DNA of 64,000 nucleotides, taken from positions 3,413,001-3,477,000 of the forward strand of contig NZ_CP107913.1 in the NCBI RefSeq assembly GCF_036014115.1, written 5' to 3'. Shown piece by piece: positions 60,345 through 64,000 of this stretch (its first letter is position 1; every line of letters starts with the position of its first letter). The stretch is from Streptomyces sp. NBC_00448. GTDB taxonomy: Bacteria; Actinomycetota; Actinomycetes; Streptomycetales; Streptomycetaceae. The notes under the pieces were generated by a model that did not search any database, was not told where the DNA came from, and saw nothing but the letters and a program-made list of their open reading frames with translations. The position numbers were made by a program, and so were the translations under genes.

Positions 60345-61142
60345 ATGAAACTCGCCTTCTCCACCCTCGGACTTCCCGCGTTGCCCATCGAGCAGGTCGT
60401 GCGGCTCGCGGCAGAGCACGGCTACCACGGCGTCGAGTTGCGCGCGAGCGAGGAGGAACCGGTCCACCCGGGGATTTCCGCAGGTGAACGTGCCCGTGTG
60501 GTCGAGCAGTTCGCGGCGGCCGACATCGCTGTCCTCACTGTCGCCGCCTACGCGAAAATGGCGGCACCCGGCGAGGACGGTCCGGTGCTGGCCGAGGTAG
60601 AGGCCGCGGTGGACCTGGCCGCGGACCTGGGCGCGTCCTTCGTCCGGGTCTTTCCGGGCGGCGGCGACCTGGCCGCTGCCGAGGCGGACGCCCTCGCAGA
60701 ACGGCGGTTGGCCGCGGTGGCGCCGCTGGCGGCCGACCGAGGGGTCCGAGTGCTGCTGGAGACACACGACTCGCACCGGTCCGGCGCCGACGTGGCGAGG
60801 GTGTTGGGCACCGTCGGGCACCACGCCGTGGGCGCGATCTGGGACGTGATGCACACGTGGCTCGCCGGGGAGCAGCCGTCCTCGACGTACCCGGCGCTGG
60901 CGCCCTACCTGGGCTATGTGCAGGTCAAGGACATCGCCTCGACGGAGGATCGTACGCCGCTGCCGCTCGGAAAGGGGGCGCTGCCGCTGGCCGAGACGGT
61001 CGAGGTGCTCAGCCGCGCCGAGTGGGACGGCTGGCTGTGCTGGGAGTACGAGAAGAGGTGGTATCCGCAAGCGGAGGAGTTGCCGGATCTGCTGGAGGCC
61101 GGGCGAGAGCATCTGGTTCGGCTTCTGTCGGAGTCAGCCTGA
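60345..61142 (+). CDS. Sugar phosphate isomerase/epimerase, TIM barrel
   Basis: 265 residues. Starts MKLAFSTLGLPALP; metal-site residues Glu in LLETHDSH, Asp/His in IWDVMHTW, the QVKDIA segment and Glu in LCWEYEKRW. A different subgroup from the one at 54645, with low motif identity. Preceded by a clear promoter and no ribosome site. Followed 94 bases later by a LysR gene in the same direction. Substrate unknown. Confidence 0.83.
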   Translation: MKLAFSTLGLPALPIEQVVRLAAEHGYHGVELRASEEEPVHPGISAGERARVVEQFAAADIAVLTVAAYAKMAAPGEDGPVLAEVEAAVDLAADLGASFVRVFPGGGDLAAAEADALAERRLAAVAPLAADRGVRVLLETHDSHRSGADVARVLGTVGHHAVGAIWDVMHTWLAGEQPSSTYPALAPYLGYVQVKDIASTEDRTPLPLGKGALPLAETVEVLSRAEWDGWLCWEYEKRWYPQAEELPDLLEAGREHLVRLLSESA

Positions 61143-61236
61143 GCGGCCCGAGGAGTACGGGCGCGCTGGAGCGCCGGGCGGCGATGGGCCCGGCCCGGAC
61201 GGGCGTCGGCCAGGAGAGGGAAGGGAGAACGCGGGC

Positions 61237-62139
61237 GTGCTCGATCTTGGACGGTTGAGGGCGCTGCACGCGGTGCACACGCACGGCTCGATCGGTGCTG
61301 CGGCCGCGGCGCTGGGGTACACACCGTCGGCGGTGTCCCAGCAGATCGCGAAGCTGGAGCGCGAGGCCGGGTCGGTATTGCTGGAGCGGCAGGGCCGCGG
61401 GGTGGCGCTGACTGATGCGGCGCGGCTGCTGGTGGCCGCGGCGCAGGAGTTGATGCGGGTGGTGGAGTCGGCCGAGGTCGCGCTGGAGGAGCAGCGCGGC
61501 CGGCCGAGCGGGCGGCTGACGGTGGCGGCGTTCCCGACCGCGGCCTGTGGGCTGCTGCCGCCGGTGCTGGCCGAGTTGGCCGCCGCGCACCCGGTGCTGG
61601 ATCTGCGGCTGGTGGAGGTGGACGCTCACCTGTCGGTCGATCTGGTGCTGCGGGGCGCGGTGGACCTGGCGGTGGCGCACGACTGGGACATCGCGCCGCT
61701 GCCCGTACCGGACGGACTGGGGCGAGCGGTCATCGGTGACGACCGGTGCGATGTGCTGGTGCCCGCCGAACACCCTTTGGCGGCAAGGGGGTCGGTGCTG
61801 CGGACGGACATCGCGCGGGAGCGGTGGATCTGCCAGCCGCCGGGCTCGGTGTGCCACGACTGGCTGGTGCGGACGCTGCGGGAGTCCGGTACCGAACCGG
61901 ACATGGCGTACCAGGTCGGTGAGTACGGCACGCAGGTCGCACTGGTTGCGGCCGGGTTGGGCATCGCGCTGGTGCCTCGGCTGGGCCGGGGGCCGCTGCC
62001 CGAGGGGGTGCGGGTGCTGCGGCTGGAGCCCGCGCCGGTGCGGCGGTTGTACGCGCTGTGGCGGAAGGGCGCGGCGCGGCGGCCGTCGATCACGGCCGCC
62101 GTCGACACACTCCGGGCGCACTGGCGGGAGGCCGCGTAG
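61237..62139 (+). CDS. LysR-family transcriptional regulator
   Basis: 300 residues. N-terminal HTH (LRALHAVHTHGSIGAAAAALGYTPSAVSQQIAKLE) and two-lobed effector domain (GRLTVAAFPTAACGLLPPVL, AALVAAGLGIALVPRLG). GTG at 61237 after AGGGAG with nine bases of spacing. Ends directly at a long palindromic terminator. Its target could be the preceding isomerase or the convergent ABC exporter; nothing in sequence decides. Confidence 0.88.
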   Translation: MLDLGRLRALHAVHTHGSIGAAAAALGYTPSAVSQQIAKLEREAGSVLLERQGRGVALTDAARLLVAAAQELMRVVESAEVALEEQRGRPSGRLTVAAFPTAACGLLPPVLAELAAAHPVLDLRLVEVDAHLSVDLVLRGAVDLAVAHDWDIAPLPVPDGLGRAVIGDDRCDVLVPAEHPLAARGSVLRTDIARERWICQPPGSVCHDWLVRTLRESGTEPDMAYQVGEYGTQVALVAAGLGIALVPRLGRGPLPEGVRVLRLEPAPVRRLYALWRKGAARRPSITAAVDTLRAHWREAA

Positions 62140-62174
62140 CCCGGCCCGTCACCCGGGCCGGGTGACGGGCCGGG
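62140..62174. terminator. 35-bp perfect palindromic terminator between lysR and the ABC exporter gene
   Basis: 17-bp arms (62140-62156 and 62158-62174) around a single G, starting at the base after the lysR stop codon; it serves both convergent genes. Confidence 0.75.
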
Positions 62175-62197
62175 TGACGGATTCGCGGCGGCGGAGG

Positions 62198-64000
62198 TCA
62201 GGCCGCCGAACGGACCTCCCCGGTGAAAGTGCGCCAGAGCCCGGCGTACCGACCGTCGCGGGCGAGGAGTTCCTCGTGGGTACCGTCCTCGACGACACGG
62301 CCGTGGTCGAGCACCACGACCCGGTCGGCCCGGGCCGCGGTGCTGAGCCGGTGCGCGACCACGAGGGTGGTGCGGCGGACGGACAACCGGTCGGCGGCCT
62401 GGTTGACCAGGGCCTCGGTGGCGAGGTCAAGTGCCGCGGTGGCCTCGTCGAGCAGCAGGACGGCGGGGTCGACGAGTTCGGCGCGGGCCAGGGCGATGAG
62501 CTGGCGCTGGCCCGCGGACAGGTTCCGGCCGCGTTCGGCGACGTGGTGGAGGTAACCGCCTTCGAGAGAGGCGATCATCCCGTCGGCGCCCACCGCGCGG
62601 GCGGCGGCCTCCACCTCGGCGTCGGTCGCGTCCATCCGCCCGTAGGCGATGGCGTCGCGGATGGTGCCCGCGAACAGGTACGGCTCCTGGGGGACGACGC
62701 CCAACTGCTGCCGATAGCCGGTCAGATCGAACTCGCGGATGTCGGTGCCATCGACGAGGACGGCACCGCCGGTCGGGTCGTAGTAGCGAGCGGCGAGTTT
62801 GACCAGCGTGGACTTGCCCGCGCCGGTCTCGCCGACGAAGGCGACGGTCTGGCCGGCGGGCACCCGCAGGTCGATACCGGCCAGGGCGTCGGTTCCTTCG
62901 GCGTCGGCGCCGCCGTAGCGGAAGAAGACGTCCTGGAAGGTGATCTCGCCGCGCAGGCGGTGCACCGGCCGCGGGTCCCGGGCCTGCGGTGTGGTGGTGG
63001 GCCGGCGCAGCAGTTCACGGATGCGGCCGAGCGAGACCGTGGCCTGCTGGAAGCCGTCGAAGACCTGGGAGAGCTGCTGCACCGGGGAGAAGAACAGGTC
63101 GATGTAGAGCAGGTAGGCGACCAGGGCGCCCGCGGTCAGGGTGCCCGCGTTGACCCGGTGGGCGCCGACGATCAGCACCAGCGCCGCCGCCACGCTGGAC
63201 AGCAGCTGCACGAACGGGAAGTACACCGAGATCAGGAACTGGCCGCGGACCCGGGCCGTGCGGTATTCGTCGCTGCGGCCGAGGAAGCGCCGGGCGCCGT
63301 GCTGCTCACCGCGGAACGCCTGGACCACGCGCAGACCGGCCACGTGTTCCTGCAGGTCGGCGTTGACGACGGCGATCCGCTCGCGGGCGGACTCGTACGC
63401 GCGCACGGACTTGCGGCGGAAGACCCAGGTGGCGATCACCAGCAGGGGCAGGGTGGCGAAGACCAGCAGGGCGAGCTGCACGTCGATGGCGAGCAGTGCC
63501 ACCAGGATGCCGACGAAGGTCAGCACGCTGACCAGCGCCGTGACCAGACCGGTCTGCAGGAACGTGGAGAGGGCGTCCACGTCCGTGGTCATCCGGGTCA
63601 TGATGCGGCCGGACAACTCCCGCTCGTAGAAGTCCAGTCCGAGCCGGTGCAGGTGGGCGAAGATCTTCACGCGCAGGGTGTACAGGACGCGTTCGCCGGT
63701 GCGGCCGGTGAGCAGGGTCGAGCCCCACTCCACCACCCACTGCAGCAGGACCAGTGCCAGGCCGAGCAGGGAGGCCACCCAGACCGCGTCCAGCGCCTGT
63801 CGGCGTACGCCCGCGTCGATGCCGTGCCGGATCAGGACCGGCAGCAGCAGTCCGGCGATGGCGTCGATCGCGACGAGCAGCAGGCTGAGCAGCAGCGGGG
63901 TGCGAAACCCGCGGAGCATGCTGCCGAGCCCGAATGCCTGGTCCGCGGAGCGAGCGCGCTCCTCGTCGATGTCGGGGGTGTCGACGGCGGGCGCCAAGGC
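62198..64000 (-). CDS. ABC exporter, fused membrane and ATPase domains (5' end at window edge)
   Basis: At least 600 residues; the frame is still open at the right edge, and the first possible start is a TTG at 63997, so the true start may lie outside. Six-helix exporter domain (TPLLLSLLLVAIDAIAGLLL onwards), then ATPase with Walker A GETGAGKST, Q-loop GVVPQEPYLFAG, signature LSAGQRQL, Walker B VLLLDEATAALD and H-loop VAHRLST. Homodimeric or heterodimeric drug/lipid exporter type; a partner half-transporter would be expected just beyond 64000. Confidence 0.87.
   Translation of the reverse strand, partial: ALAPAVDTPDIDEERARSADQAFGLGSMLRGFRTPLLLSLLLVAIDAIAGLLLPVLIRHGIDAGVRRQALDAVWVASLLGLALVLLQWVVEWGSTLLTGRTGERVLYTLRVKIFAHLHRLGLDFYERELSGRIMTRMTTDVDALSTFLQTGLVTALVSVLTFVGILVALLAIDVQLALLVFATLPLLVIATWVFRRKSVRAYESARERIAVVNADLQEHVAGLRVVQAFRGEQHGARRFLGRSDEYRTARVRGQFLISVYFPFVQLLSSVAAALVLIVGAHRVNAGTLTAGALVAYLLYIDLFFSPVQQLSQVFDGFQQATVSLGRIRELLRRPTTTPQARDPRPVHRLRGEITFQDVFFRYGGADAEGTDALAGIDLRVPAGQTVAFVGETGAGKSTLVKLAARYYDPTGGAVLVDGTDIREFDLTGYRQQLGVVPQEPYLFAGTIRDAIAYGRMDATDAEVEAAARAVGADGMIASLEGGYLHHVAERGRNLSAGQRQLIALARAELVDPAVLLLDEATAALDLATEALVNQAADRLSVRRTTLVVAHRLSTAARADRVVVLDHGRVVEDGTHEELLARDGRYAGLWRTFTGEVRSAA

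Overview
The window is chromosomal DNA of a high-GC actinomycete, almost certainly a member of the Streptomycetaceae. The signs are very high GC in third codon positions, many GTG starts and GTGA/ATGA overlaps, long inverted-repeat terminators without T-tracts, and gene neighbourhoods known from Streptomyces (csnR-K, dynA/dynB beside ssbB, citA). I see no phage, transposon, CRISPR array or rRNA. One tRNA-Arg gene is present. The content is mostly core-chromosome genes with a few accessory sugar-use loci.

Layout. 1-551: end of a protein running in from the left. 746-7643: a csnR-csnEFG-csnH-csnK type operon (ROK repressor, lipoprotein-dependent sugar ABC importer, GH4 glycosidase, sugar kinase) with a perfect operator-like palindrome at its promoter. 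7644-7978: hairpin-rich spacer. 7979-18910: a seven-gene signalling locus joining the actinobacterial GlnX-GlnH-PknG amino-acid sensing module to a PP2C phosphatase, a vWA protein and an FHA protein. 18951-20482: PCMT-like methyltransferase and truncated globin, divergent. 20655-28277: two giant FtsX-type permeases and their ATPase. 28353-31152: ettA, a thioesterase and an unknown gene in one operon. 31390-32817: sortase-anchored thioester surface protein. 33061-37260: dynA-dynB-ssbB. 37589-37664: tRNA-Arg(UCU). 37891-44290: hydrolase, TMEM175-like channel, secreted PLD-like protein, AraC/PhyH pair, stress-type sigma factor. 44686-49289: MarR regulator, SIS-domain isomerase plus class II aldolase, small HTH protein, DedA-like protein. 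49564-54354: SDR, citA and a RecD2-like helicase. 54645-62139: a sugar-catabolism operon (Gfo/Idh, DUF993, TIM-barrel isomerase) facing a LacI regulator, then a MarR-GNAT fusion, a second TIM-barrel isomerase and a LysR regulator. 62198-64000: ABC exporter, cut by the right edge.

How it fits together. The most interesting unit is 7979-18910. An extracytoplasmic binding protein (GlnH) and a four-helix membrane protein (GlnX) could signal to a soluble PknG kinase. The same gene string supplies a phosphatase to reverse the mark, an FHA protein to read it and a vWA scaffold. Kinase, phosphatase and FHA protein all carry paired zinc ribbons. A second theme is DnaA-box 9-mers upstream of ssbB (two) and upstream of the RecD2-like helicase (one), which suggests a replication-initiator input into repair and replication genes.
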